64,000 nt of DNA, taken from contig NZ_CP015418.1 of NCBI RefSeq assembly GCF_001633165.1, forward strand, positions 1,860,001 through 1,924,000, in the 5' to 3' direction. Source of the DNA: Rhodovulum sulfidophilum DSM 1374. GTDB taxonomy: Bacteria > Pseudomonadota > Alphaproteobacteria > Rhodobacterales > Rhodobacteraceae. The translations under genes were made by a program, and so were the position numbers. The notes beneath the pieces are model-generated. The model searched no databases, was not told the origin of the DNA, and worked only from the letters and a program-made list of their open reading frames with translations. Below, one piece after another: positions 26,780 to 36,704 of this stretch (positions are counted from its first letter, which is position 1; the number at the start of each line of letters is the position of its first letter).

Positions 26780-27703
26780 TCAGGTGATCCTTCTCAGCAT
26801 CCGCATCGCGGTCCAGCGGGTGGCGGCGAAGCCGATGGCTCCGGCCAGCACCGGCAAGAGCAGCGGCACGATCCATTGGGGGCCGGAAAATCCGAGCCCG
26901 GTCAGAAATCCGTCGGGGCCGTCGCCGGGCAGAAGGGCGACGGCGCCCATCCCGGCGAGGGTTCCGAGCGCGGCGCCTTCCAGCGTCCGCCGGGTAAAGC
27001 GCCGCACGAAGGCCCTGGCGATAAAGGCGTCGCGCGCGCCGACGAGGCGCAGCACGCCGATCACCTGGGCATTGGCGGCCAGCGCCGCATTGGCGGCCAG
27101 CGCGATCATCGCCGCCATGCTGGCGCCGATCAGCAGCATCGCGGTCCAGCCCAGCAGCCGCAGCCGTCCGGCCGCGCGCACCAGCGGCTGGCGCCAGCGG
27201 GTGTGATCGTCGAGAACCGCCCCCGGCGCCTCGGCCGCCAGCCGCAGCCGGAGCGCCTCGGCATCGACGCCCGCGCGGGTCTCGGTCACCTCGATCAGCC
27301 GGGGCAGGGGCAGCGTCTCGACCGGCAGGTCGGGGCCGAACCAGGGTTCCAGCAATTGCCGCTGTTCGATGTCGCTCATCGCCCGGGCCGAGGCGATGCC
27401 GGGCGTCGTGCGCAGGATCTGCAGCACCGCCTCGCTCTGGGTGCCCATCTGCCCGGGCGGGGCCGAGATCCGCACCGTCGCGGTCCGGGCAAGCGCGTCG
27501 GCCCAGCGGTCGGCCAGCCGCCCCGAGGCCATGCTCAGCGCCAGCGCGAAGACCGCGAGAAAGGCCATGGTGGCGGCGGTGAACAGCGTGAGCCGGGCGG
27601 TGAAGCCCGTCGGCGGCACGACCCGGCTGGCTTCGGGGTCCGAGCTCAGGGCCGAGACCAGCAGCCGGGCGCGCTGCCTCAGGGCCGCCAGCACCGCGCT
27701 CAC
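26780..27703 (-). CDS. ftsX: Cell-division ABC transporter permease FtsX-like
   Basis: A 307-residue protein with one N-terminal transmembrane helix (near residues 35-58), a periplasmic loop of about 110 residues and three C-terminal helices (near 185-205, 240-255 and 270-290). This is the four-helix FtsX topology. The EVTETRAGVDAEALRLRL loop segment and VLRLVGARDAFIARAFVRRF after helix two match the family. FtsEX links the divisome to peptidoglycan hydrolases. The start overlaps the ftsE stop by 4 bases. Confidence 0.88.
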   Translation of the reverse strand: MSAVLAALRQRARLLVSALSSDPEASRVVPPTGFTARLTLFTAATMAFLAVFALALSMASGRLADRWADALARTATVRISAPPGQMGTQSEAVLQILRTTPGIASARAMSDIEQRQLLEPWFGPDLPVETLPLPRLIEVTETRAGVDAEALRLRLAAEAPGAVLDDHTRWRQPLVRAAGRLRLLGWTAMLLIGASMAAMIALAANAALAANAQVIGVLRLVGARDAFIARAFVRRFTRRTLEGAALGTLAGMGAVALLPGDGPDGFLTGLGFSGPQWIVPLLLPVLAGAIGFAATRWTAMRMLRRIT

Positions 27704-28377
27704 AGATCCGCCCCCGCCAGATGCAGCTGCCGGTCCTTGATGCGCAGCACGCGCGCCGCGACCTGGGTCTTGGCGGCACGGATCAGGTTCAGGTCATGGG
27801 TCGCGATCAGGATCGTCTTGCCCATCCGGTTCAGCTCGATCAGCAATTGCAGGATGCGCAGCGACATCTCCCAGTCGACATTGCCGGTGGGCTCGTCGGC
27901 CAGGATCACGTCGGGCGACAGGATTACCGCCCGGGCCAGCGCCGCGCGCTGACGCTCGCCGCCCGAAAGCTGCGGCGGCAGCGCCCCGGCCTGTGCCTTC
28001 AGCCCGACCCAGGTCATGAGTTCCGACAGGTTCCGCTCTTCGGCCGCGATGTCGCGCCCTGCGGCCATCAGCGGCAGGGTGATATTCTCGCTGAGCGGCA
28101 GGTGGTCGAGGAACCGGCAGTCCTGATGGACCACGCCGATCCGGCGCCGCATCCGCGCGACCCCGTCGCGGTCGAGCCCGGCCAGATCGGCGCCGAACAG
28201 GCGCATCCTGCCCTGGCTGGGCTGCAATTCGGCGTAGCAGATCTTCAGGAACGTGGTCTTGCCCGCCCCCGAAGGGCCGGTCAGGAAATGAAACGAGGCC
28301 GGTGCCAGCCTCAGCGACATGTCGCACAGAAGGTCGCTTCCGCCATAGCTGTGCGAGACGTTTTCGAGCTCGATCAA
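27700..28377 (-). CDS. ftsE: Cell-division ATP-binding protein FtsE
   Basis: A 225-residue ABC ATPase with Walker A GPSGAGKTT, Q-loop VVHQDCRFLDHLPLSENI, the LSGGERQRAALARA signature, Walker B VILADEPTGNVD and a switch histidine in ATHDLNLI. The NVSHSYGG start and length fit FtsE. The only reasonable start is TTG at 28377, with a GGAG site 6 bases upstream. The longer frame to 29088 is antisense to the zinc-ribbon gene and is spurious. It forms an operon with ftsX and plsC and is divergent from the zinc-ribbon gene. Confidence 0.92.
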   Translation of the reverse strand: MIELENVSHSYGGSDLLCDMSLRLAPASFHFLTGPSGAGKTTFLKICYAELQPSQGRMRLFGADLAGLDRDGVARMRRRIGVVHQDCRFLDHLPLSENITLPLMAAGRDIAAEERNLSELMTWVGLKAQAGALPPQLSGGERQRAALARAVILSPDVILADEPTGNVDWEMSLRILQLLIELNRMGKTILIATHDLNLIRAAKTQVAARVLRIKDRQLHLAGADL

Positions 28378-28552
28378 GGTCCGCTCCGTCGGCCGGGGTC
28401 CGGGTCCGTTCGCCCATGGTATTGCCCACGTCCGCGCGGGTTGCAATCGCACCGACCGCAAAGGCTTTGAATTTCCGCAGGCAGTGATACAACATGGCGC
28501 GGAAATGGCAGGCAGGTCCGGCGGGCCGATGCGCCCCGGGGGGTAGAGCGGA

Positions 28553-29302
28553 ATGCGATTGACGTGCCCGAAATGCGGCGCCCAATACGAGGTGGACGAG
28601 GCGGTGATCCCTGACGAGGGGCGCGACGTCCAGTGTTCGAACTGTAACCACATATGGTTCCAGGAACCGTCCGGTCCCGCGCCGCGGGATCCGCTGGCGG
28701 GGTTCGCGGCGCCGCGCGCTCCGGAGCCGGTGGCGCCGGGGCCGGAGGGCGCCGATGCGCCGCCCCGCCGCGGGCTCGACGAGGACGTGCTGAGCATCTT
28801 GCGCGAAGAGGCCGAGCGCGAGCAGCGCGCCCGCGAGGAGGAGGCGACCGCCGAGACCTTTTCGGAGCAGGCCGATCTGGGGCTTGCCAGCCCGCCGCCT
28901 CCGGTGCGGGCCAAAGCCCCCGAGCCGGCGCCTTCGCCCGAGCCCGAACCGGACCCCGCGCCCGCCGAGCCGTCGCGGGGTGCCGCGCGGCGCGATCTGC
29001 TGCCCGATGTCGAGAAGATCACCTCGACGCTTTCGGCCAGCACCGATCGCGGAGCCGAAAGCATCCCGCCCGCGGCCTCAGCCCGCAACGGTCTGAGCGG
29101 GGCCTTCCTGGTGGGCTTCCTGGTCGCCGTGCTGGTCGCGGCAGCGGCGCTGGCGGCCTATCTCAAGGCCCCGGCCATCGCCGCGCTGAACCCGGTGCTC
29201 GAGGGCCAGGTCGCGGCCTATGTCGAGACGGTCGATGCGGCCCGGGCCTGGCTGGCCGGGCTGGTCCCGGCCGATCCGGTCGACCGGGAGCCGGGCCGCT
29301 AG
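28553..29302 (+). CDS. MJ0042-type zinc-ribbon membrane protein
   Basis: A 249-residue protein. The N-terminus is a zinc ribbon of the MJ0042 type (LTCPKCGAQYEVDEAVIP, then CSNCNHIWF), giving a CxxC...CxxC set. A long Pro/Glu/Ala-rich disordered linker (about 40-165) precedes one hydrophobic helix (residues about 183-203, FLVGFLVAVLVAAAALAAYL). The C-terminal 45 residues have no recognizable domain. The layout suggests a cytosolic zinc domain tethered to the inner membrane. It is divergent from ftsE, a recurrent neighbourhood in this family of bacteria. Function unknown. Confidence 0.85.
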   Translation: MRLTCPKCGAQYEVDEAVIPDEGRDVQCSNCNHIWFQEPSGPAPRDPLAGFAAPRAPEPVAPGPEGADAPPRRGLDEDVLSILREEAEREQRAREEEATAETFSEQADLGLASPPPPVRAKAPEPAPSPEPEPDPAPAEPSRGAARRDLLPDVEKITSTLSASTDRGAESIPPAASARNGLSGAFLVGFLVAVLVAAAALAAYLKAPAIAALNPVLEGQVAAYVETVDAARAWLAGLVPADPVDREPGR

Positions 29303-29305
29303 GGC

Positions 29306-30955
29306 TCAGGCCGTATCGGCCGAGGCCCGGGCCTCGGCGACATCCGCTGTGATGTGGATGCCCTGCGGCAGCCCGGCTGCCCTCAGCAATTGCAGATGCT
29401 GGGGACGCGCCCCTGCCAGCGAGACCGCCATGCCCTGATCGAGCGCCTTTCTCGCGAAGCCGGTCAGGCTGTGCGCGCCGGTCATGTCCAGCAGCGGAAC
29501 ATCTGCCATGTCGAGGATCAGGTGGCGCGGCCGGGCCGCGATACGGTCGAGCACGTTCTCGATCACCGGGGCCGAGCCGAAGAAATAGGCCCCGGTCAGC
29601 CGCAGCACCACGGTCTGCCGGTTCAGGCCGCGATCCTCGGGGCGGCTTTCGGTATCGCTCTCGTCCAGCATCGCGTCGACGCCGCTCATCTGTGCCAGCC
29701 GGTGCAGGAAGACCAGCGCACCCAGTGCGAGCCCGGTCACGATGGCCTCGGTCAGATCGCGCAGCACGGTCATCGCCAGCGTCGCCAGCAGCACCACGAC
29801 CTCGGCCCGGGCGGTGCGCGCCAGCGTCCGGATCGCACGGATGTCGATCATGTGCAGCGAGACCGAGACCAGCACGCCCGCCAGCGCCGCCAGCGGAATC
29901 GCCGAGGCGAGCGGGGCCAGCAGCAGCACCATGCCCAGAAGCGCCAGCGAATGGATCATGCCCGCGACCGGGCCATGGGCGCCGGCGCGGACATTGGTGG
30001 CGGTGCGGGCGATGGTGCCGGTGACGCAGAAGCCGCCGAAACAGGCCGAGGCGATGTTGGCCGCGCCCTGTCCGATCAGTTCCGCGTTCGAGCGGTGGCG
30101 CCGGCCGGTCATCGAATCCGCCACCACCGCCGAGAGCAGCGACTCGATGGCGCCGAGCAGGGTGAAGGCCAGCGCGTCGGGAAGGACGGCGCGGATCTTC
30201 TCGAGCCCCAGCGGCGGCAGATGCGGCGCGGGCAGGCTGGAGGCGATGCCGCCATAGGCGCTGCCGATGGTCGGGACCGGAAGCTTGAACAGCCAGACCG
30301 TCAGGCCGGCCAGGGCGATGGCCATCAGCATGCCCGGAAAGCGCGGCGCATAGCGGCGCTGCACGAGGATGAAGCCGAATGTGCCGATGCCCATCGCCAG
30401 ATCGATCGGGCCGAGCGTCGGCAGCGCGGCCCAGAGCGCGGGGATCTTCTCGAGGAAGGGGCCGGGTTCGGGGCCGTCCAGCGTCAGCCCCAGAAACGGC
30501 CGCATCTGGCTGGCGAGGATGATGACGCCGATCCCGGCGGTGAAGCCCACGGTGACGGGGTAGGGGATGAACTTGACGAAGCTGCCCAGACGGAGCGCCC
30601 CTGCCGCGGCCAGGAAGATCCCCGACAGGAAGGTCGCGAGCGCGAGCCCGTCAAGCCCGTGGCGCTGGACCGTGGCCATGACCAGCACGATGAAGGCGCC
30701 TGCCGGGCCGCCGATCTGGAACCGGCTGCCGCCGAGCGCCGAGACCAGGAAGCCGCCGATGATGGCGGTGATCAGCCCGCGATCCGGCGGCACGCCCGAG
30801 GCGATGGCGATGGCCAGCGACAGGGGCAGGGCCACCACCGCCACGGTCAGTCCGGCCACGAGATCGGCGCGGAAGGCGCGCAGCCCGTAGCCCTCGGCCA
30901 TCGCGGTCAGAAGCTTCGGGGTGAATTGCTGCATCGGCCCGCTGGCTGGGATCAT
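29306..30955 (-). CDS. SulP-family anion transporter with STAS domain
   Basis: A 549-residue protein with about 10-12 transmembrane helices, beginning with the DLVAGLTVAVVALPLSLAIAIASGVPPDRGL signature region of SulP transporters. A C-terminal STAS domain covers about 440-549 and includes HLILDMADVPLLDMTGAHSL, where the regulatory Thr/Ser position is a threonine. Members carry sulfate, bicarbonate or dicarboxylates; the substrate is open. A GGAGG site sits 8 bases before the ATG at 30955, which supports that start over the ATG seven codons later. It is convergent with the zinc-ribbon gene. Confidence 0.9.
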   Translation of the reverse strand: MIPASGPMQQFTPKLLTAMAEGYGLRAFRADLVAGLTVAVVALPLSLAIAIASGVPPDRGLITAIIGGFLVSALGGSRFQIGGPAGAFIVLVMATVQRHGLDGLALATFLSGIFLAAAGALRLGSFVKFIPYPVTVGFTAGIGVIILASQMRPFLGLTLDGPEPGPFLEKIPALWAALPTLGPIDLAMGIGTFGFILVQRRYAPRFPGMLMAIALAGLTVWLFKLPVPTIGSAYGGIASSLPAPHLPPLGLEKIRAVLPDALAFTLLGAIESLLSAVVADSMTGRRHRSNAELIGQGAANIASACFGGFCVTGTIARTATNVRAGAHGPVAGMIHSLALLGMVLLLAPLASAIPLAALAGVLVSVSLHMIDIRAIRTLARTARAEVVVLLATLAMTVLRDLTEAIVTGLALGALVFLHRLAQMSGVDAMLDESDTESRPEDRGLNRQTVVLRLTGAYFFGSAPVIENVLDRIAARPRHLILDMADVPLLDMTGAHSLTGFARKALDQGMAVSLAGARPQHLQLLRAAGLPQGIHITADVAEARASADTA

Positions 30956-31131
30956 GCTTTGCCTCCATCGGTTTTCAGGCGCGGCACCAGCGGGACGCCC
31001 CGCGCCCGAAGGCGCGCGACCGGCGCGGCGGTGTCATGAGTCGCGGCGCAGTCTACTCCAGAACCCGGGGGCGGATGCGACCCCGAAATGCACGTTACCG
31101 CAAAGGTTTCGTCAAGATGCCCGGGACAGGC

Positions 31132-31449
31132 TCAGGTCTTGCCGGGTTCGGGGCGTGCGGCCATCGCGGCCTCGAAGGCGGCTTTCTGTTCCGGGCCCGC
31201 CTCGGTCTGATGCAGGGCCTTCCAGTCCTTGTAGGGCATGCCGTAGAAATCTTCGCGCGCCTCGGCCTCGGTCATCGCGACCCCGCGCTCGGCGGCGGCC
31301 TCGGCCATCCAGCGCGACAGGCAGTTGCGGCAGAACCCGGCCAGGGTCATCAGGTCGATGTTCTGCACCTCGGGCCGGTCCTCCATCAGGTGGCGCCTGA
31401 GCCGCCGGAAGGCGGCGGCCTCGATTTCGGTGCGGGTGGCGTCGTCCAT
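31132..31449 (-). CDS. DUF1244 family protein
   Basis: A 105-residue protein with the DUF1244 core: helical N-terminus, then NIDLMTLAGFCRNCLSRWM, in which the two cysteines three residues apart are conserved, and the YGMPYKDWKALHQ segment. Length and motif match the family, whose function is unknown. It follows the N-formylglutamate amidohydrolase gene by 33 bases, so the two are likely co-transcribed. Confidence 0.88.
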   Translation of the reverse strand: MDDATRTEIEAAAFRRLRRHLMEDRPEVQNIDLMTLAGFCRNCLSRWMAEAAAERGVAMTEAEAREDFYGMPYKDWKALHQTEAGPEQKAAFEAAMAARPEPGKT

Positions 31450-31482
31450 GTCGGGTCTCCTTCCGGGAGGGGCGGGCCGCGC

Positions 31483-32223
31483 TCAGGCGCCGGTATCGGC
31501 CAGCGCGGCCTCGAGGATCGGGGCAAGCCGCGCGGCCCAGGCGGCCTGGTCGGCAGGCGCGGCGATCACGTCGTTGCGCAATTCGACCAGCACGTTCGGC
31601 CGGCCGAAGGCCTCGGCATGGCGGTCGACGGAATCGCCCGGCAGATGCCCGCCATAGGGCTCGTTCTCGCCGACGCAGAGATCGCCCTCGGCGCGCAGCC
31701 GCGCGATCAGCGGCCGCGCGAGCCGGTCGTCGGCGGCATGCAGGATGCCGATCTGCCAGGGCCGGGGCGGGCGCCCCTTCAATTGCGGCGTGAAGCTGTG
31801 CATCGCAAGCAGCACGGTATCGGAGCGCCGCGCCGCCAGCCGCGCGACCTCGGTGTGATAGGGGCGCCAGAAGGTCCGGATGCGGCGGTCGGTCTCGGCC
31901 TCGTCGATGGCGCGGTTGGCCGGGATCACGGTGCCGTCATAGAGCCGCATCACCAGGGTCGGGTCGTCCTCGCTCCGGTTCGGGTCGATCACCAGCCGCG
32001 AGAAGCGGCTGAGCACCAGGGGCGCGTCGAGCCGCTCGGCCAGCGCGCGGGCCACGCCCGCGGCCCCAGGGTCCCAGGCGATGTGGCGGGCCATGTCGGC
32101 CGGAGTGATGCCGAGGCTGCCGCCGTTCACGCAGGGCGGCACGATGTTGGTGGCGTGATCGCAGGTGACCAGCCAGCGCCCGCCGCGCGTCTCGCCGACC
32201 GTCTCGAAAGGCTGTTCGGTCAT
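31483..32223 (-). CDS. N-formylglutamate amidohydrolase family protein
   Basis: A 246-residue hydrolase. Family segments visible are VTCDHATNIVPP near the N-terminus, HIAWDPGAAGVARALAERLDAPLVLSRFSRLVIDPNR, and HSFTPQLKGRPRPW-like text near residue 145. N-formylglutamate amidohydrolase releases glutamate from N-formylglutamate, the last step of one histidine-degradation route. No hut genes are adjacent, so the stand-alone copy may act on another N-acyl amino acid. Divergent from pyk. Confidence 0.85.
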   Translation of the reverse strand: MTEQPFETVGETRGGRWLVTCDHATNIVPPCVNGGSLGITPADMARHIAWDPGAAGVARALAERLDAPLVLSRFSRLVIDPNRSEDDPTLVMRLYDGTVIPANRAIDEAETDRRIRTFWRPYHTEVARLAARRSDTVLLAMHSFTPQLKGRPPRPWQIGILHAADDRLARPLIARLRAEGDLCVGENEPYGGHLPGDSVDRHAEAFGRPNVLVELRNDVIAAPADQAAWAARLAPILEAALADTGA

Positions 32224-32367
32224 TGTCCTGTCATCTTTTCACGCCACATCCCTGTCTGCGGCCGTTCCCGCAGGCGCCGGTTGTCTTGCCGCGGAGTTCG
32301 GCCTAGAAGGTGACATTGTACACCAGCGCATACTGCGCATGGATCACCTGAAGACAGATAGGGCAGT

Positions 32368-33813
32368 ATGAGACGTCTACGCAACCTCAAGATCGTGGCC
32401 ACGCTGGGCCCGTCCTCGACCGACTACGCGACGATCCGGGCGCTTTTCGAGGCCGGGGCGGATGTGTTCCGGCTGAACATGAGCCATGGCACTCATGATG
32501 AGATCGCGCAGCGTCACGCGACCATTCGCAAGATCGAGGCCGATACCGGCCGCCCGATCGCGATCCTGGCCGACCTGCAGGGGCCCAAGCTGCGCTGCGG
32601 CCAGTTCGCCAATGGCGCGGCCGAGCTCGAGGACGGGCAGATCTTCCGCTTCGATCTCGACCCGGCCCCGGGCGAGGCGCATCGGGTGCAGCTGCCGCAC
32701 AAGGAGATCTTCGACGCGCTGGAACCCGGCGCGACGCTGCTTGTCAATGACGGCAAGCTGCGGCTGCGGGTGAAGGAGCACGGCCCCGATTTCGCCGAAT
32801 GCGAGGTGATCGTCGGCGGCACCATCTCGAACCGCAAGGGCGTGAACGTGCCCGACGTGGTGCTGCCGGTCGCGGCGCTGTCGGAAAAAGACCGCGAAGA
32901 CCTGCATTTCGCGCTGGATCTCGGCGTCGACTGGGTTGCGCTCAGCTTCGTGCAGCGCCCCGAGGACGTGATCGAGGCGCGCGAGATCGTGGGCACGCGG
33001 GCCGCGATCCTGTCGAAGATCGAGAAGCCCGCCGCTGTGAAGGCCTTTGACGACATCCTCGAGGTCTCGGACGGGATCATGGTCGCGCGCGGCGATCTGG
33101 GGGTCGAATTGCCGGTCCAGAGCGTGCCGCCGATCCAGAAGCGGCTGGTGCGGTCCTGCCGGGCCGCCGCCAAGCCGGTGATCGTGGCGACGCAGATGCT
33201 GGAATCGATGATCGAAAGCCCGATGCCGACCCGGGCCGAGGTTTCGGACGTGGCCTCGGCGATCTACGAGGGGGCCGATGCGGTGATGCTGTCGGCCGAA
33301 TCCGCCGCCGGGCGCTATCCGGTCGAGGCGGTGAAGATGATGGACAATGTCGCGGTCGAGGTCGAAAGCGATCCGACCTACCGCTCGGTGATCGAGGCCA
33401 GCCGCCAGGCCGAGCGTTCGAGCGTGGCCGACGGCATCGTCTCGGCGGCGCGCGAGATCGCCGAGACCACCGACATCAAGGCGATCTGCTGTTTCACGGA
33501 ATCGGGGACGACGGCGCTCAAGACCTCGCGCGAGCGGCCGCGGGTGCCGATCGTGGCGCTGACGCCGTTTCCGGCGACGGGCCGGCGGCTTTGCCTGAGC
33601 TGGGGCATCAACTGCTATTACAACGAGAAGGTCGAGCGCTTCAAAATGGCCGTGGTCAGCGCCGCCCGCGCGGCGCGGCAGGGCGGCTATGGCGAGGGCG
33701 ATGACAAGATCATCGTGATCGCGGGGCTGCCCTTCAATCTTCCCGGCTCGACCAACATCCTCCGCGTGGCGCCCTGCGAGGAGCGGCTGATCTTCAACCT
33801 CGAGCCCGAATAA
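32368..33813 (+). CDS. pyk: Pyruvate kinase
   Basis: A 481-residue glycolytic enzyme making ATP and pyruvate from phosphoenolpyruvate. The N-terminal KIVATLGPSS, FRLNMSHG, DLQGPKLR, the active-site ILSKIEKPAAV with its catalytic lysine, MVARGDLGVELP and ATQMLESMIESPMPTRAEVSDVA are all intact. The ATG at 32368 is adopted. The 144-base upstream gap, shared with the amidohydrolase, carries a small inverted repeat (GCGCA-TAC-TGCGC at about 32327-32339) near the start that could be an operator. An intrinsic terminator follows. Confidence 0.97.
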   Translation: MRRLRNLKIVATLGPSSTDYATIRALFEAGADVFRLNMSHGTHDEIAQRHATIRKIEADTGRPIAILADLQGPKLRCGQFANGAAELEDGQIFRFDLDPAPGEAHRVQLPHKEIFDALEPGATLLVNDGKLRLRVKEHGPDFAECEVIVGGTISNRKGVNVPDVVLPVAALSEKDREDLHFALDLGVDWVALSFVQRPEDVIEAREIVGTRAAILSKIEKPAAVKAFDDILEVSDGIMVARGDLGVELPVQSVPPIQKRLVRSCRAAAKPVIVATQMLESMIESPMPTRAEVSDVASAIYEGADAVMLSAESAAGRYPVEAVKMMDNVAVEVESDPTYRSVIEASRQAERSSVADGIVSAAREIAETTDIKAICCFTESGTTALKTSRERPRVPIVALTPFPATGRRLCLSWGINCYYNEKVERFKMAVVSAARAARQGGYGEGDDKIIVIAGLPFNLPGSTNILRVAPCEERLIFNLEPE

Positions 33814-33858
33814 GGGACCTGCCGGTCGCCGGTAAGGCGGCCCTGGCCTTATGAGATG

Positions 33859-33893
33859 AGCCACCGGTCGTTGTCGCGGCCGGTGGCTTTTTC
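33859..33893 (+). terminator. Rho-independent terminator after pyk
   Basis: A nine-pair stem (AGCCACCGG and CCGGTGGCT, 12-base loop) is followed by TTTTT, 45 bases past the pyk stop codon. Confidence 0.85.
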
Positions 33894-34045
33894 ATGCGGG
33901 GCGCGCGGATGCCCGATGGGGGTGTGGAGGGGCGTTTTCTCCTTGCATGCGGGGCCCGGGCTTTCTATATCCTCGCCACTCACCCGGGGCGACCGGCCGT
34001 TGTGGCATGCCGAGTCGCGCCTTCACCGCCCGAAAGGAGACGGAA

Positions 34046-34246
34046 ATGCCCAAGATGAAAACCAAATCGAGCGCCAAGAAGCGCTTCAAGGTCACGGCCA
34101 GTGGCCGGGTCAAGGCGGGTCAGGCCGGCAAGCGCCACGGCATGATCAAGCGGACCACCAAGTTCATCCGCGACGCGCGCGGGACGACGATGCTCTCGGC
34201 TCCGGACGAGAAGCTCGCCAAGTCCTACATGCCCTATTCGCGCTAA
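34046..34246 (+). CDS. rpmI: 50S ribosomal protein L35
   Basis: A 66-residue, strongly basic protein beginning [20 protein letters not shown], the invariant L35 start, with the GKRHGMIKR and MLPY-like end (SYMPYSR). An AAAGGAG site precedes the ATG. It is followed 14 bases later by rplT, the usual pair. infC, which often precedes rpmI, is not adjacent; the preceding gene is pyk with its own terminator, so the promoter lies in 33894-34045. Confidence 0.98.
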   Translation: MPKMKTKSSAKKRFKVTASGRVKAGQAGKRHGMIKRTTKFIRDARGTTMLSAPDEKLAKSYMPYSR

Positions 34247-34260
34247 CGGAGGCCTGATCC

Positions 34261-34623
34261 ATGTCCCGAGTCAAAGGCGGCACCACCACCCATGCCCGTC
34301 ACAAGAAGGTCATCAAGGCTGCGAAAGGCTATTACGGCCGCCGCGGCAATGCCTTCCGCACCGCGACCCAGGCCGTCGACAAGGCCAACCAGTACGCGAC
34401 CCGCGACCGCAAGCAGCGCAAGCGGAACTTCCGCGCGCTCTGGATCCAGCGGATCAACGCCGCTGTGCGTGCCCATGATGAATCGCTGACCTATTCGCGC
34501 TTCATCAACGCGCTGGCCGTCGCCGGGATCGAGGTCGACCGCAAGGTCCTGGCCGATCTCGCCGTGAACGAGCCCGAGGCGTTCGGCGCCATCGTCGAAA
34601 AGGCCAAGGCCGCGCTGGCCTGA
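34261..34623 (+). CDS. rplT: 50S ribosomal protein L20
   Basis: A 120-residue basic protein with the L20 signature: [28 protein letters not shown], followed by [23 protein letters not shown]. It binds 23S rRNA early in 50S assembly. In other bacteria L20 represses its own operon by binding the leader; no such leader fold is evident to me here. Operon with rpmI, closed by an intrinsic terminator. Confidence 0.98.
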   Translation: MSRVKGGTTTHARHKKVIKAAKGYYGRRGNAFRTATQAVDKANQYATRDRKQRKRNFRALWIQRINAAVRAHDESLTYSRFINALAVAGIEVDRKVLADLAVNEPEAFGAIVEKAKAALA

Positions 34624-34650
34624 GCCTGAGGCGACCGGCAACCGGTTCCG

Positions 34651-34683
34651 CCCCCGTCCGGCCTTGCCCGGGCGGGGGTTTTT
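34651..34683 (+). terminator. Rho-independent terminator after rpmI-rplT
   Basis: An eleven-position stem (CCCCCGTCCGG and CCGGGCGGGGG, one G-U compatible mismatch, six-base loop) runs directly into TTTTT, 27 bases past the rplT stop. Confidence 0.88.
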
Positions 34684-34747
34684 CATGTCCGTCCGGCAGC
34701 GCCGCGCGGGCATGGATCGCGCGGCGCGGCTGCGATAGGACATCGCC

Positions 34748-35674
34748 ATGACGATCACCCTGCGGCAGCTTTCCTATTTCCTCGCCCTGGCCGAGCACCG
34801 GCATTTCGGCCGTGCCGCCGAGACGGTTCATGTCAGCCAGCCCGCGCTGTCGGTGCAGATCCGCGAACTCGAGGCCGAGCTTGGCGTGCAGCTGGTCGAG
34901 CGCCAGCCGCGCGGGGTGATCCTGACGCCTGCCGGGCACGACCTGCTGCGCCATGCCCGCCGGGTGATGCAGGAGGTGCGGGCGCTGAAGGATGCCGCGC
35001 GCTGGCAGCGCGGGCTGGGCGGGCGGCTGAGCCTCGGGCTCATTCCGACGGTGGCGCCCTATCTGCTGCCGGTGGCGCTGCCGCTGATCCGGGCCGAGAA
35101 CCTGACGCTGGAGATCGGGGTGCGCGAGGCGCGGACCGACCGGCTGCTGGCCGATCTGGACGAGGGGCGCCTCGATGCGGCGCTTCTGGCATTGCCGACC
35201 GGGCGGGAGGATCTGGTCGAGGCGCCGCTCTTCGAGGACCGTTTCCTGCTGGCGGGCTCGGCGCGGCAGATCGCGGCGCTGGGGGCAGGGGCCGAGGGGG
35301 TGCGTCCCGATGCGCTTGACCCGGACCGGCTGCTTCTGCTGGATGAGGGGCATTGCCTGGCCGATCAGGCGCTGGAGGTCTGCGGCATGAAACGCGACGA
35401 GACCCGGGTCGATCTGGGGGCCTCGTCGCTGGCGACGCTTTGCGGGCTGGCGGCCGAGGGTTTCGGGCTGACCTTCCTGCCCGAGATCGCGCTGCGCTCG
35501 GAACGGGCGGCGAGCCCGGCGCTGGCCGTTCACCGCTTTGCCATGCCCGAGCCTTCGCGGCGGCTGGGACTGGTCAGGCGGCGGATCTCGCGCGAGGATG
35601 GCTGGTTCGTGGCACTGGCCGCGATCCTGACCGAGGCCGGCGAGCGCCTGACCCGGGTGGCCCGCGACGGCTGA
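34748..35674 (+). CDS. oxyR: Peroxide-sensing LysR-type regulator OxyR
   Basis: A 308-residue LysR-family regulator with an N-terminal helix-turn-helix ([31 protein letters not shown]). The effector domain carries the OxyR redox pair: Cys203 and Cys212 in [15 protein letters not shown], with the same nine-residue spacing as Cys199/Cys208 of E. coli OxyR. It should activate peroxide-defence genes when oxidized. No catalase or peroxiredoxin gene is adjacent, so its targets lie elsewhere or the gene is solitary. The preceding region contains only the rplT terminator and a short promoter gap. Confidence 0.9.
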   Translation: MTITLRQLSYFLALAEHRHFGRAAETVHVSQPALSVQIRELEAELGVQLVERQPRGVILTPAGHDLLRHARRVMQEVRALKDAARWQRGLGGRLSLGLIPTVAPYLLPVALPLIRAENLTLEIGVREARTDRLLADLDEGRLDAALLALPTGREDLVEAPLFEDRFLLAGSARQIAALGAGAEGVRPDALDPDRLLLLDEGHCLADQALEVCGMKRDETRVDLGASSLATLCGLAAEGFGLTFLPEIALRSERAASPALAVHRFAMPEPSRRLGLVRRRISREDGWFVALAAILTEAGERLTRVARDG

Positions 35675-35753
35675 GACAGGGCCCGGCGGCCGGTTGCCTT
35701 CGGATCAGCAAGCGCATAAGAGGGGGCGATCCGTCCCGCTAGGGAGACTTCCG

Positions 35754-36704
35754 TTGCGCGATCTCAAGAACCCCGCCGAACGCCACCCCGAAAAGGCGCG
35801 CCGTCCCGATACGGTCCAGCCCAAGAAGCCGGCCTGGATCCGCGTTCGCGCGCCCGGGGGCGATGGCTATCGCGACACCCACCGGGTGATCCGCGAGCAC
35901 GGGCTGGCGACCGTCTGCGAAGAGGCCGGATGCCCCAATGTGGGCGAGTGCTGGTCGCAGGGCCACGCGACGATGATGATCATGGGTGAGATCTGCACCC
36001 GCGGCTGCAGCTTCTGCAACGTGGCGACCGGACGCCCCGATACGCTTGACATCTTCGAGCCGGGCCGGGTCGCGGACGCGGTCCAGAAACTGGGGCTGAA
36101 GCATGTCGTGATCACCTCGGTCGACCGCGACGATCTGGACGATGGCGGGGCCGAGCATTTCGCCCAGACCATCCGTGCGGTGCGCCATCGCGCGCCCGGA
36201 ACCACCATCGAAGTGCTGACGCCCGACTTCCTGAAATGCGGGCCCGACGCGCTCGAGACCGTGGTCGCGGCGCGGCCGGATGTGTTCAACCACAATCTCG
36301 AGACGGTGCCGGGGCTTTATCCCGAGGTCCGTCCGGGCGCGCGGTATTTCCATTCGCTCCGGCTGCTGCAGCGGGTGAAGGAGATCGACCCGTCGATGTT
36401 CACCAAGTCGGGGATCATGGTCGGGCTGGGCGAGGACCGTCAGGCCGTGCATCAGGTGATGGACGATCTGCGTGCGGCCGATGTCGATTTCCTGACCATC
36501 GGGCAGTATCTGCAACCGACGCCCAAACACCACGCGGTGGCGCGTTTCGTGACGCCGGAGGAATTCTCGGCCTATGAGAAGGCGGCCTATGGCAAGGGCT
36601 TCCTGATGGTTTCGGCCACGCCTCTGACGCGCTCGAGCTATCATGCGGGCGACGATTTCGCCCGTATGCGCATGGCCCGCGAGGCGCGGCTCGCGCAGGG
36701 ATAA
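35754..36704 (+). CDS. lipA: Lipoyl synthase
   Basis: A 316-residue radical SAM enzyme that inserts two sulfurs into protein-bound octanoyl groups to form lipoate. Both iron-sulfur sets are present: the auxiliary cluster [12 protein letters not shown] (Cys55, 60, 66) and the radical SAM cluster CTRGCSFC (Cys81, 85, 88). The terminal conserved serine is in TRSSYHAG. The TTG at 35754 ([20 protein letters not shown]) has an AGGGAG site 8 bases upstream and gives the usual length. The frame is open to 35694 but lacks a site there. Confidence 0.96.
   Translation: MRDLKNPAERHPEKARRPDTVQPKKPAWIRVRAPGGDGYRDTHRVIREHGLATVCEEAGCPNVGECWSQGHATMMIMGEICTRGCSFCNVATGRPDTLDIFEPGRVADAVQKLGLKHVVITSVDRDDLDDGGAEHFAQTIRAVRHRAPGTTIEVLTPDFLKCGPDALETVVAARPDVFNHNLETVPGLYPEVRPGARYFHSLRLLQRVKEIDPSMFTKSGIMVGLGEDRQAVHQVMDDLRAADVDFLTIGQYLQPTPKHHAVARFVTPEEFSAYEKAAYGKGFLMVSATPLTRSSYHAGDDFARMRMAREARLAQG

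Noticed and set aside
32317-32345. Possible PpsR-type TGT-N12-ACA photosynthesis site upstream of pyk
   Set aside because: Only isolated TGT/ACA triplets at wrong spacing were found; a GCGCA-TAC-TGCGC repeat is noted instead under pyk.
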